Source of the DNA: Haloechinothrix aidingensis
Lineage (GTDB): Bacteria > Actinomycetota > Actinomycetes > Mycobacteriales > Pseudonocardiaceae
Length of the DNA: 64,000 bases
Direction of reading: 5' to 3'
Assembly (NCBI RefSeq): GCF_013450155.1
Contig: NZ_JACCKD010000001.1
Coordinates: forward strand, 868,001-932,000
The notes under the pieces are model-generated. The model ran no database searches and was not told the DNA's origin. It saw only the letters and a list, made by a program, of their open reading frames with translations. Shown here one piece after another: positions 36,107-45,359 of the stretch. The translations under genes were made by a program, and so were the position numbers. Every line of letters begins with the position of its first letter. Position 1 is the first letter of the stretch.

Positions 36107-37099
36107 GTGAACCCGGTGCAGCGGCGCGTGTACGAGGCCGCGTTCGGCGGCGATCCGTGCCTGGACGAGGAGATCGTCGCCGGTGCGGAGTCGGGTCCGC
36201 CGCGGATGCGCTGGCTGTCCGCGGTGCTCAACGGGGCACGCGGACGGTACGCGCGCGCGGCGGTGGTGCTGGGTGACCTCGTTCGGGACACCGACCCCGT
36301 AGTGAGCTCGCTGGCGGCGAGTACCCATGCGGCACATCGCCGGCAACTGGGTGGTCACGCGGCGGCCCGCCGGTGGGACGCGCGCGCTCTGGCGCGGATT
36401 GTCGCCGGTTACGGGACCGGCGATGCGGTCGCACCGGACGGGACGGACCGGTGCGGTGTGACCGCGCACGCCGCGCTGCTGGACGCCCGGCTCGGGCTGG
36501 CCGCTGACGCGCTGGCGCTGGGACGCGGGCGGGAGGCTCGTGTCTTGCTTGCCGGGGCGGAAGCCGCCGCGTCACACCCGGGGACCGGCTGGCGAAGCAG
36601 GGTGCGATGCCGTTGGGTGCGGGCAGAGCTGGAGCTGGCCACGGGGCGTCCCGCCGCGGCGTGCGCACCCGCGGAGCGGGCCGCGGAGCTGTCCCGCGAA
36701 CACGGCGCGGTCCGGCATGCGGTCAAGTCCGACATCGTGCTCGCCTCGGCCCGGACGGCTGCCGCGCGGGGAGATCCCGGCTGTACGGCGCACGCCGGGG
36801 AGCTCGCCGAGCGCGCCGCCGACACCGCGGAAAGCTACGGGCTGTTGTCGCTGCTCTGGCCGGCCGCGCTGGTGGCAGCGGAGTGCCGTGCCGCGGACGC
36901 GGCGGACTGTAGGGATGTGGCCTGTCGTGCTGCGGACGCGGCTGAACATGGGGATGTGGCCTGTCGTGCTGCGGACGCGGCCAAACATAGACATACTGTG
37001 CTGAGTACGTTACACAGAGTGCTACGACAGACCGATCCGGAGGGTAGGGAATGTGCCATCGCCTCGCCGTGGGTCCCGGTGACGGGTGATGCTCGGTGA
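36107..37099 (+). CDS. Hypothetical helical-repeat protein (positional counterpart of Rv3415c)
   Basis: 330 residues, Ala/Arg-rich, predicted helical solenoid (TPR-like pattern: ARAAVVLGDLVRD, ADALALGRGREARVLLAGA, CAPAERAAELSREHG). Near the C-terminus three 13-residue tandem units occur (CRAADAADCRDVA, CRAADAAEHGDVA, CRAADAAKHRHTV). No family is firmly recognised. It occupies the place between whiB3 and sigD taken by a conserved hypothetical gene in M. tuberculosis. GTG start 7 bases after the MerR gene. Confidence 0.65.
   Translation: MNPVQRRVYEAAFGGDPCLDEEIVAGAESGPPRMRWLSAVLNGARGRYARAAVVLGDLVRDTDPVVSSLAASTHAAHRRQLGGHAAARRWDARALARIVAGYGTGDAVAPDGTDRCGVTAHAALLDARLGLAADALALGRGREARVLLAGAEAAASHPGTGWRSRVRCRWVRAELELATGRPAAACAPAERAAELSREHGAVRHAVKSDIVLASARTAAARGDPGCTAHAGELAERAADTAESYGLLSLLWPAALVAAECRAADAADCRDVACRAADAAEHGDVACRAADAAKHRHTVLSTLHRVLRQTDPEGRECAIASPWVPVTGDAR
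36874..36990 (+). repeat. 39-bp tandem repeat inside the helical-repeat gene
   Basis: Three in-frame units of 39 bases starting at 36874, 36913 and 36952. Units 2 and 3 are nearly identical; unit 1 is diverged. Each encodes 13 residues, so copy-number change would not shift the frame. Confidence 0.75.
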
Positions 37100-37495
37100 C
37101 CGTGGTGCGTCCCGGCGGACGGCCAGAGCCGCAGCGGCGCTGCCCGGCTGCCGGTTGGCTGGGCCGCTCGCGTGGTGACGGGCGTCGGGGCGGTCCTTGG
37201 CGCGGCGTTCCGGGTCGGTGCTCGGTTGGTCGCCATGGGGGTACGTGGCCCGCGCGTGCCGGGTGTGCGGACGAGGGCACCGGCTCCTGCCGTGCCCTGC
37301 TCGCAGGGTGATGACAGGCGGGGCGGTTATACCGGACGTGGGTACCGGGGTCCCCGGAACATCTACCGATGTGAGCACGCGTGCAGACATCTGGGCGAAA
37401 GTCGCCGAAAAAAAGCCACCGGATCGTGTCAAGGTTGGGCCAAAAGTGTCCGATAGGGGAAGTGGAACGTCACCCGGCTGCAGGAAGGAATCCCC
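37100..37495. other. Non-coding interval upstream of the bldM-like gene
   Basis: 396 bases without a supported gene. It must carry the bldM promoter. GAAGGA before the GTG at 37496 is the ribosome site. I see no strong sigma-70 promoter, and no CGTAAC/CGTTGA pair of the SigBldN type known upstream of Streptomyces bldM. Confidence 0.4.
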
Positions 37496-38092
37496 GTGAC
37501 GACGGTCTTGATCTGCGATGACCGACGCAGTGTTCGCGAAGGACTGACTCGCGTGATGTCGGCTGTGCCCGGAGTCAGCCGAATCGACTGTGTTGCGCAC
37601 GGAGAGGAGTTGCTGACGAGATACTCGCGGCAGCCGGTCGATGTGGTGCTCGTCGGCACCCAGCGTGCCGTACCGACCGGCGTCGAGGCGACCAGGCGGT
37701 TGGTCTCGGCCAGCCCGCAGGCGAACGTGATCGTGTTCGGGGCTCCCGACGACGCGAGCAGCATCGCCGCGGCGATCGCCGGCGGGGCACGCGGTTACCT
37801 TCGCTGGGACGCCTCGCGCCCCGAACTGGTCGCGGCCCTCGCGCACACGCTCGCCAGTACCTCGGTGCCGACCCAGCGGCAACCCTCCGACCCGGCCGTA
37901 CAACTGACCGACCGGGAGCTTCAGGTGCTACGCGGCATGAGTCAAGGGAAGAGCAACGGCCAGATCGGCCGCGAGCTCTACCTGTCGGAAGACACCGTGA
38001 AGACGCACGCGCGACGCCTGTTCCGCAAGCTCGGCGTGCGCGACCGGGCGCAGGCCGTTGCCTACGGCTTCCGTCGCGGCCTCGTAGCCTAG
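37496..38092 (+). CDS. bldM: BldM-like orphan response regulator
   Basis: 198 residues. A receiver-like domain (about 1-120) and a LuxR-type helix-turn-helix (LTDRELQVLRGMSQGKSNGQIGREL, LSEDTVKTHARRLFRKLG). The C-terminal half closely matches Streptomyces BldM, and the neighbours (whiB3/whiD, sigma factor, guaB) agree. In the receiver the acidic pair CDD is kept, but the phospho-acceptor position reads VVLVGTQ: Gly54 where BldM has Asp54, and the conserved Lys is Trp (GYLRWDAS). Phosphorylation is therefore impossible at that site. No kinase gene is adjacent. BldM controls early development in Streptomyces, alone or with WhiI. Confidence 0.85.
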   Translation: MTTVLICDDRRSVREGLTRVMSAVPGVSRIDCVAHGEELLTRYSRQPVDVVLVGTQRAVPTGVEATRRLVSASPQANVIVFGAPDDASSIAAAIAGGARGYLRWDASRPELVAALAHTLASTSVPTQRQPSDPAVQLTDRELQVLRGMSQGKSNGQIGRELYLSEDTVKTHARRLFRKLGVRDRAQAVAYGFRRGLVA

Positions 38093-38114
38093 GTCACACT
38101 CGCGGGCGCGTGGC

Positions 38115-38147
38115 CGTGGCCGCCGCTATGCGGCTGTCGCGGCCACG
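38115..38147 (+). terminator. Terminator of the bldM-like gene
   Basis: 9-bp perfect stem CGTGGCCGC/GCGGCCACG (38115-38123 with 38139-38147), 15-base loop, 22 bases after the stop. Confidence 0.6.
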
Positions 38148-38182
38148 ACTTCCCGATTCCACACGCTCACCGTCGACACCTT

Positions 38183-38200
38183 CGAGGTCAGTGGACCTCG
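38183..38200. promoter_or_regulatory. Dyad upstream of sigD
   Basis: CGAGGTC-AGTG-GACCTCG, a perfect 7-bp inverted repeat, followed by the possible -10 boxes TACCGT (38206) and TAGAGT (38211). Candidate operator; it could also be part of the leader RNA. Confidence 0.35.
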
Positions 38201-38296
38201 CAGGGTACCGTAGAGTGGTCACCGGCGGCGCTGGCCGACCGAGTCCGCGCCGTAACCCCTGCTCGCCTACACGTAACGCCAGGACCCTTGTCTGCG

Positions 38297-38869
38297 ATGT
38301 CGAATGTGGGGGATGGACTCGACGAGTCGGTAACGGCTGCGGTCGAGGGCGATCCTCAAGCGATCGAGCGGCTACTGTCCGCTATCCGTCCCCTCGTGGT
38401 GCGGTACTGCCGCGCCCGGGTCGGGATGCAGGAACGTTCGTTCGCCTCTGCGGATGACGTCGCTCAGGAGGTGTGTCTGGCAGTGCTGACCGCGTTGCCT
38501 AGCTACCAGGATCAGGGGAGGCCGTTCCTGGCCTTCGTATACGGCATCGCGCAGCACAAGGTCGCGGATGCGCATCGGGCGGCCAAGCGAAACCGGATCG
38601 ACCCGGTTTCGGAGGTCCCGGATGACGTCGAGACCGGTGGCGGGCCCGAGCAACGTGCTATGCAGGGCGAGCTGAACGCGCGGATGTCGCAGCTGCTTGA
38701 CGTGTTGCCCGACAAGCAGCGCGAGATCGTGTTGTTGCGGGTCGTGGTCGGGATGTCCGCGGAGGAGGCCGCCGAAGCTGTGGGGTCGACTCCTGGGGCG
38801 GTTCGGGTCGCTCAGCATCGCGCGCTCGCGCGGCTGAGGAAGGCCCTGGCCGCGGAGGAGGTGGTCTGA
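38297..38869 (+). CDS. sigD: ECF sigma factor SigD
   Basis: 190 residues. Region 2 (PLVVRYCRARVG, DDVAQEVCLAVLTALPSYQDQGRPFLAFVYGIA) and region 4 (LPDKQREIVLLRVVVGMSAEEAA, GSTPGAVRVAQHRALARLR) match mycobacterial SigD closely. ATG 38297 or TTG 38288. The anti-sigma gene rsdA begins immediately after its stop, and guaB lies downstream, as in mycobacteria. Likely governs stationary-phase or lipid-related genes. Confidence 0.92.
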   Translation: MSNVGDGLDESVTAAVEGDPQAIERLLSAIRPLVVRYCRARVGMQERSFASADDVAQEVCLAVLTALPSYQDQGRPFLAFVYGIAQHKVADAHRAAKRNRIDPVSEVPDDVETGGGPEQRAMQGELNARMSQLLDVLPDKQREIVLLRVVVGMSAEEAAEAVGSTPGAVRVAQHRALARLRKALAAEEVV

Positions 38870-39772
38870 GTGACCGATCGAGAATGGCAGTACGGTCCTG
38901 ACGGTCAGAACCCTGAGCCCGATGATCTTGCTCAGATCCAGGCCGACGACGCGTTGCTGGATGCCCTGGGGGGTGCCGACCCGAACAAGGCGGATGAGCT
39001 CGGCGAGGCGGAGCTCAACGCCCTCCTGCTGTCCTGGCGGCGTGACGTGGACGGCGAGTCGATGCCCGAGCTGGTGGACACCGGCACCGCGGTGACGACC
39101 GTTCGGACGGCCGAGATGGCCAGGAAGCACAGCTCGAGCGCGCGGAGATGGAAGTACCTGGTTCCGGTGGCGGCCGCGGCGACCGTGCTCGGCATCGCGT
39201 TCGCGGGCACCGGCATCGCCGCACGGGACGCGCAGCCGGGTGACGCGCTGTGGGGTGTTACCAAGGTGCTCTACGCGGACAAGGCGCGTTCCATCGAGGT
39301 CGCCTCGGAGGTTCGTCACGACTTCGAACTCGCCAGGTCCGCGATCTCGAAGGGGCAGCTCAACCAGGCTCGTTCGGCGCTCGACGAGGCGAAGGTCGCA
39401 CTGGACTCGATCGTGCTCGAGGAGGAGCGCGCGGAGCTGAGCGAGCAGCACGAGGAGCTGATGACGCAGCTCGACGAGGACTCCGGCGGTGACAGCGGGT
39501 CGACGGATCAGGATGACGGTGACGCGGCACCCGCCGCGGACGAGACCTCGGCAACCAGCTCGAGCCCGACATCGTCGTCGGAACCGCGCTCGTCGACCTC
39601 GGCTCCGACGACCTCGTCCGAACCGACCGAGAGCAGCGAGCCGACCACGACCTCGTCCAGCCCGACCTCGAGCTCGACGCCGTCGACGAGCGAGCAGTCG
39701 CCGCGGATCGGGACGTCCGAGCCCGGCGAGGACGAGGGTGAAGGGCAGCAGAGCGAGGACAGCCAGGAGTGA
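38870..39772 (+). CDS. rsdA: Anti-sigma-D factor RsdA
   Basis: 300 residues. N-terminal cytoplasmic part (about 1-95) that would hold SigD, including an acidic stretch (QADDALLDALGGADPNKADEL); one membrane helix (about 96-116); and an extracytoplasmic region with a helical hairpin (RHDFELARSAISKGQLNQAR) and a long Ser/Thr/Glu/Pro-rich tail that could lie in the cell wall. Starts at the base after the sigD stop, so it is coupled. Release of SigD presumably needs proteolysis of RsdA, as shown for the mycobacterial protein. Confidence 0.88.
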   Translation: MTDREWQYGPDGQNPEPDDLAQIQADDALLDALGGADPNKADELGEAELNALLLSWRRDVDGESMPELVDTGTAVTTVRTAEMARKHSSSARRWKYLVPVAAAATVLGIAFAGTGIAARDAQPGDALWGVTKVLYADKARSIEVASEVRHDFELARSAISKGQLNQARSALDEAKVALDSIVLEEERAELSEQHEELMTQLDEDSGGDSGSTDQDDGDAAPAADETSATSSSPTSSSEPRSSTSAPTTSSEPTESSEPTTTSSSPTSSSTPSTSEQSPRIGTSEPGEDEGEGQQSEDSQE

Positions 39773-39810
39773 CGGAAGGGAGCCGTGCGGGTACGGCTCC
39801 CTTCCGTCAC
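39769..39810. terminator. Terminator after rsdA
   Basis: Perfect 18-bp stem (39769-39786 with 39793-39810), 6-base loop; the left arm includes the rsdA stop codon. It lies between convergent genes and can serve both directions. Confidence 0.85.
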
Positions 39811-39868
39811 CGTCCGTCACGGCCGATGTGCACGGCGCGGGCCGGTGCCGGCCGGCGGTGAGCTCGGT

Positions 39869-40246
39869 TCAGTTGGCCGTCGTGACGCCGTCGGCGAATC
39901 CCCGGCAGTACTCCCAGCTCACGTAGTCGTGCGGGTCCGGGTCGAAAGCCGGCTCGTGAGGTCGCATGCGCTCGTCGGTCAGCAACTGCTCCAAGCTGGC
40001 CCGGAGTAGATGCCACTCGTGGAAGTGCGCTTGCTCACAATCGACGCAGTCGACCACGATTCCCTGGACGCCGCGTGGCTCGAGCAGCGCCTGGTAGATG
40101 GAGAGATCCGCGAGGTCGGCAAGAAGCTCCGCCCGCTCAGCCTCACTGATCGGTTCGCCTCGGTCGTCGTCCATGGCGTCCAAGCTCTTGGCAGGATCGT
40201 TCGGATCGTTGGCGAAGGGATCTGGGGGCAACAAGTTGTGCGGCAC
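39869..40246 (-). CDS. DUF5319 family protein (Rv3412 type)
   Basis: 125 residues, cytoplasmic and acidic. Conserved features: VVDCVDCEQAHFHEWHLLRASLEQLL with a CxxC and nearby His residues, and DYVSWEYCRGFADGV at the C-terminus. The CxxC/His set could bind a metal (inference). Rv3412 occupies the same place between rsdA and guaB in M. tuberculosis. Function unknown. GTG start; no ribosome site, but a -10 box is suitably placed for a leaderless mRNA. Confidence 0.82.
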   Translation of the reverse strand: MPHNLLPPDPFANDPNDPAKSLDAMDDDRGEPISEAERAELLADLADLSIYQALLEPRGVQGIVVDCVDCEQAHFHEWHLLRASLEQLLTDERMRPHEPAFDPDPHDYVSWEYCRGFADGVTTAN

Positions 40247-40252
40247 GCTAGC

Positions 40253-40258
40253 ACGGTA
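40253..40258 (-). promoter_or_regulatory. Candidate -10 box of the leaderless DUF5319 gene
   Basis: Minus strand TACCGT ends 6 bases before the GTG at 40246, the spacing that puts transcription start on the start codon. Confidence 0.45.
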
Positions 40259-40313
40259 CTAAAAGGGGAAGGACGGTAGCTCGAACAGGGGGGCCGAAAC
40301 GTCCGCCTGCCGT

Positions 40314-42235
<1,922 letters not shown>

Positions 42236-42340
42236 CGCGGACGCCCACCGAGTCGGAAGCCCCCACCCCGTCCGCTGCAGCCGGGCGGTGCGGGGAGAAT
42301 GCTCGCGACGCATGTTCGCGTTCAGGCGAAGGGAATTCAC

Positions 42341-43477
42341 GTGCGGGATCTTGTCGAGATCGGCATGGGGCGCACCGCCCGCAAGGCCTATGACCTCAAT
42401 GACGTCGAGATCGTGCCGTCCAGGCGGACACGCTCGTCGAAGGTTGTCTCCACGGCGTGGCAGATCGACGCGTACCGCTTCGAGCTGCCACTGGTCACCC
42501 ACCCCTCCGATGCGATCGTATCCCCGTCGAGCGCGGTAGCGATCGGTGAGCTGGGTGGTCTCGGCGTGCTCAACGCCGAGGGGCTGTGGGCGAGGCACGC
42601 CGACGCGGAGGGAGCGCTGGCCGGCCTCCTGCGTACCGCGGAGAAGGCAGACGACCCCACGATGCTGATCCGTGAGCTGCAGGACCTGCATGCCGCGCCG
42701 GTACGCGGGGAGCTGATCGCCGAAGCGATCAAGTCGGTACGCGAGTCCGGGGTCACGGTAGCGGCACGGGTCAGTCCGCAGCACGCGGCGGAGCTCGCTC
42801 CCGACCTGCTTGCGGCCGGTGTGGAGCTGCTGGTCGTGCAGGGCACGATCGTCTCGGCCGAGCACGTCTCCCAGGAGGGCGAGGAGCCGCTGAACCTCAA
42901 GGAGTTCATCGCCGATCTCGACGTCCCGGTCATCGCGGGCGGGGTCAGCGACTACCGGACCGCGATGCACCTGATGCGCACCGGCGCGGCGGGCGTCATC
43001 GTCGGTCAGGGCTACACCCCTGGAGTGACCAGCACCGATCGTGTGCTCGGCATCGGGGTGCCGATGGCGACCGCGCTGGTGGACGCGGCCGCGGCTCGGC
43101 GGGACTACCTCGACGAGACCGGCGGGCGTTACGTGCACGTCCTCGCCGATGGCGGTATCACCTGCAGTGGCGACATCGCCAAGGCGATCGCCTGCGGCGC
43201 GGACGCGGTCATGCTGGGGTCCCCGCTGGCAGCGGCAGCCGAGGCGCCGGGGCGGGGGCTGTACTGGACCTCGGCAGCGGCGCATCCCTCGCTGCCACGG
43301 TCGCGGGTCGCGTCGGCCACCGACCAGGAAGTCGACCTCAAGACGCTGTTGCTCGGCCCGGCCTCGGACGCGGACGGGACGATCAACCTGTTCGGCGCGC
43401 TGCGACGGGCGCTGGCCAAGACGGGCTACTCCGACCTGAAGGAGTTCCAGAAGGTCGAAGTGACCGCGCGGGTGTGA
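42341..43477 (+). CDS. guaB3: GuaB3 family IMPDH-related protein
   Basis: 378 residues, start GTG 42341 with AAGGGA upstream (RDLVEIGMGRTARKAYDL). IMPDH-like TIM barrel without CBS domains: IVPSRRTRSSK, VIAGGVSDYRTAMHLMRTGAAGV, HVLADGGI. The loop that holds the catalytic Cys in GuaB reads PGVTSTDRVLGIG here and has no Cys, so it is unlikely to be a conventional IMP dehydrogenase. The enzyme is conserved beside guaB across actinobacteria; its reaction in this group is unsettled. Confidence 0.92.
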   Translation: MRDLVEIGMGRTARKAYDLNDVEIVPSRRTRSSKVVSTAWQIDAYRFELPLVTHPSDAIVSPSSAVAIGELGGLGVLNAEGLWARHADAEGALAGLLRTAEKADDPTMLIRELQDLHAAPVRGELIAEAIKSVRESGVTVAARVSPQHAAELAPDLLAAGVELLVVQGTIVSAEHVSQEGEEPLNLKEFIADLDVPVIAGGVSDYRTAMHLMRTGAAGVIVGQGYTPGVTSTDRVLGIGVPMATALVDAAAARRDYLDETGGRYVHVLADGGITCSGDIAKAIACGADAVMLGSPLAAAAEAPGRGLYWTSAAAHPSLPRSRVASATDQEVDLKTLLLGPASDADGTINLFGALRRALAKTGYSDLKEFQKVEVTARV

Positions 43478-43610
43478 CCGTCCGGGCGCGAACCGGGGTG
43501 ACGGCAGTCGCCCGCGGGCAGCCGAACCCGCGTTGTTGTGTCGAGATCACGCTCGCCGGTCAAGGTGACTGATGGGTAACCTGGCTATGGCTCGCCGCGG
43601 TACGCGGGGT

Positions 43611-43616
43611 TATGCT
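43611..43616 (+). promoter_or_regulatory. Candidate -10 box of the leaderless choD-like gene
   Basis: TATGCT ends 7 bases before GTG 43624. No ribosome site precedes the gene. Confidence 0.4.
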
Positions 43617-43623
43617 ATTTGCT

Positions 43624-45345
43624 GTGACTGCGCGTAACACTACGACACGTGAGGCCGACTACGACGTCATCGTGGTCGGGTCCGGATTCGGCGGGAGCGT
43701 TGCCGCGCTACGGCTGACCGAGAAGGGCTATCGGGTCGCCGTCGTCGAGGCGGGCAGGCGGTTCAGCGACGACGAGCTCGCCAAGACGTCCTGGGACCTA
43801 CCCAAGTACCTGTGGGCACCTGATCTCGGCTGCTACGGGATCCAGCGCGTCCACATGCTCAAGGACGTGATGATCCTCGCCGGTTCCGGCGTCGGCGGAG
43901 GTTCGCTGGTCTACGCCAACACCCTGTACCGGCCCCTGCGTGGTTTCTACACCGACAGCCAGTGGGCCCACATCACGGACTGGGAGACCGAGCTCGCCGC
44001 GCACTACGACCAGGCGAGCCGGATGCTCGGTGTCGTCGACTACCCGGGCAGCACCCCGCACGACGACGTGATGCGCAAGGTCGCAACGGACATGGGGGTC
44101 GCGGACAGCTATCACCCGACACCGGTCGCGGTGTACTTCGGCGAGCCGGGCGAACGGGTGTCCGACCCGTACTTCGGTGGTGCCGGGCCGGACCGGACCG
44201 GCTGCACCGAGTGCGGGCAGTGCATGACCGGTTGCCGGGTCGGGGCGAAGAACTCGCTGGTAAAGAACTACCTCTACCTCGCGGAGCAGGCCGGGGCACA
44301 GGTCATCCCGATGACCACGGTTACCGCGCTGCGCCCCCGGGGGGACGGGTCCTACGAGGTGGACGTACGCAAGACGGGACGGCATACCCGTAGGTTCCGG
44401 CACACGCTGACAGCCGGGCAGGTCGTTCTCGCCGCGGGGACCTGGGGAACGCAGCGGCTGCTGCATTCGATGCGCGACACCGGCGCGATGCCGCGGATCT
44501 CCGCCAGGCTCGGTGAGCTGACCCGCACCAACTCCGAGGCCATCCTGGGCGCGGGGAGGCTGTCGGTGGATCCCGACGTCGACTTCAGCCAGGGAGTCGC
44601 GATCACCTCCTCCATCCATCCCAACGAGACCACCCATATCGAACCCGTCCGCTACGGCAAGGGCAGCAACGCCATGGGGCTGCTGCAGACCATCGCCACC
44701 GACGGGGACTCGCCGGTGCCACGCTGGAAGCAAGCGCTGCGGTACATGGCGCGCCACCCCATCGAGACAGCCAGGTTGCTGCGTACCTACCGGTGGAGCG
44801 AGCGCACGATGATCCTGCTGGTCATGCAGTGCCTGGACAACTCGATCACGACGTTCACCAAGAAGGGCTGGTTCGGTCGCAGGCGCTACACCTCCAGGCA
44901 GGGCCACGGCGTGCCCAACCCCACCTTCATCAAGGAGGGCTACGAGGCGACGAACCTGGTGGCTGAGCACATCGGTGGGGTGGCAGGTGGCACGTGGGGC
45001 GAGCTGTTCAACATCCCGCTCACCGCGCACTTCATCGGTGGCTGCGCCATCGGTTCCACCGCTGACGAAGGCGTCATCGACCCGTACCACCGGCTGTACG
45101 GTTATCCGGGCGTCTCGGTCATGGACGGTTCGGCGATCACGGCGAACCTCGGTGTCAACCCGTCGCTGACGATCACCGCGCAAGCCGAACGCGCGTGCTC
45201 GTTCTGGCCCAACCGGGGCGAGCAGGACCCGAGGCCGGCGCAGCACGAGGGTTACCGGCGGATCGAGGCCGTGGCGCCGCGGCATCCCGCCGTTCCGGAC
45301 GGGGCGCCCGGCGCGCTGCGCCTGCCGATCACCGAGGCGCGCTGA
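43624..45345 (+). CDS. choD: ChoD-type GMC oxidoreductase (putative cholesterol oxidase)
   Basis: 573 residues. FAD-binding DVIVVGSGFGGSVAALRL at the N-terminus, GSGVGGGSLVYANTLY, LAAGTWGTQRLL and the GMC C-terminal block NLGVNPSLTITAQAE. Close to mycobacterial ChoD (Rv3409c), also next to guaB3. A CxxCxxCxxxC cluster (Cys194, 197, 200, 204) sits in TGCTECGQCMTGCRVGAKN; the spacing is that of a [4Fe-4S] ligand set. True cholesterol oxidase activity of this group is disputed. ATG 43612 is an alternative start; GTG 43624 fits the -10 position. Confidence 0.88.
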   Translation: MTARNTTTREADYDVIVVGSGFGGSVAALRLTEKGYRVAVVEAGRRFSDDELAKTSWDLPKYLWAPDLGCYGIQRVHMLKDVMILAGSGVGGGSLVYANTLYRPLRGFYTDSQWAHITDWETELAAHYDQASRMLGVVDYPGSTPHDDVMRKVATDMGVADSYHPTPVAVYFGEPGERVSDPYFGGAGPDRTGCTECGQCMTGCRVGAKNSLVKNYLYLAEQAGAQVIPMTTVTALRPRGDGSYEVDVRKTGRHTRRFRHTLTAGQVVLAAGTWGTQRLLHSMRDTGAMPRISARLGELTRTNSEAILGAGRLSVDPDVDFSQGVAITSSIHPNETTHIEPVRYGKGSNAMGLLQTIATDGDSPVPRWKQALRYMARHPIETARLLRTYRWSERTMILLVMQCLDNSITTFTKKGWFGRRRYTSRQGHGVPNPTFIKEGYEATNLVAEHIGGVAGGTWGELFNIPLTAHFIGGCAIGSTADEGVIDPYHRLYGYPGVSVMDGSAITANLGVNPSLTITAQAERACSFWPNRGEQDPRPAQHEGYRRIEAVAPRHPAVPDGAPGALRLPITEAR

Positions 45346-45359
45346 GCGGGCGGCGCGCC

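Noticed and set aside
37381-37495. SigD- or WhiG-type promoter before the bldM-like gene (CCGATA near 37450)
   Set aside because: No matching -35 element at the required spacing; CGAT alone is too common in this GC-rich DNA.
37172-37499. Small open frames in the interval before bldM
   Set aside because: No ribosome sites, no recognisable product, and several mutually overlapping frames of similar length, as expected by chance in GC-rich DNA.
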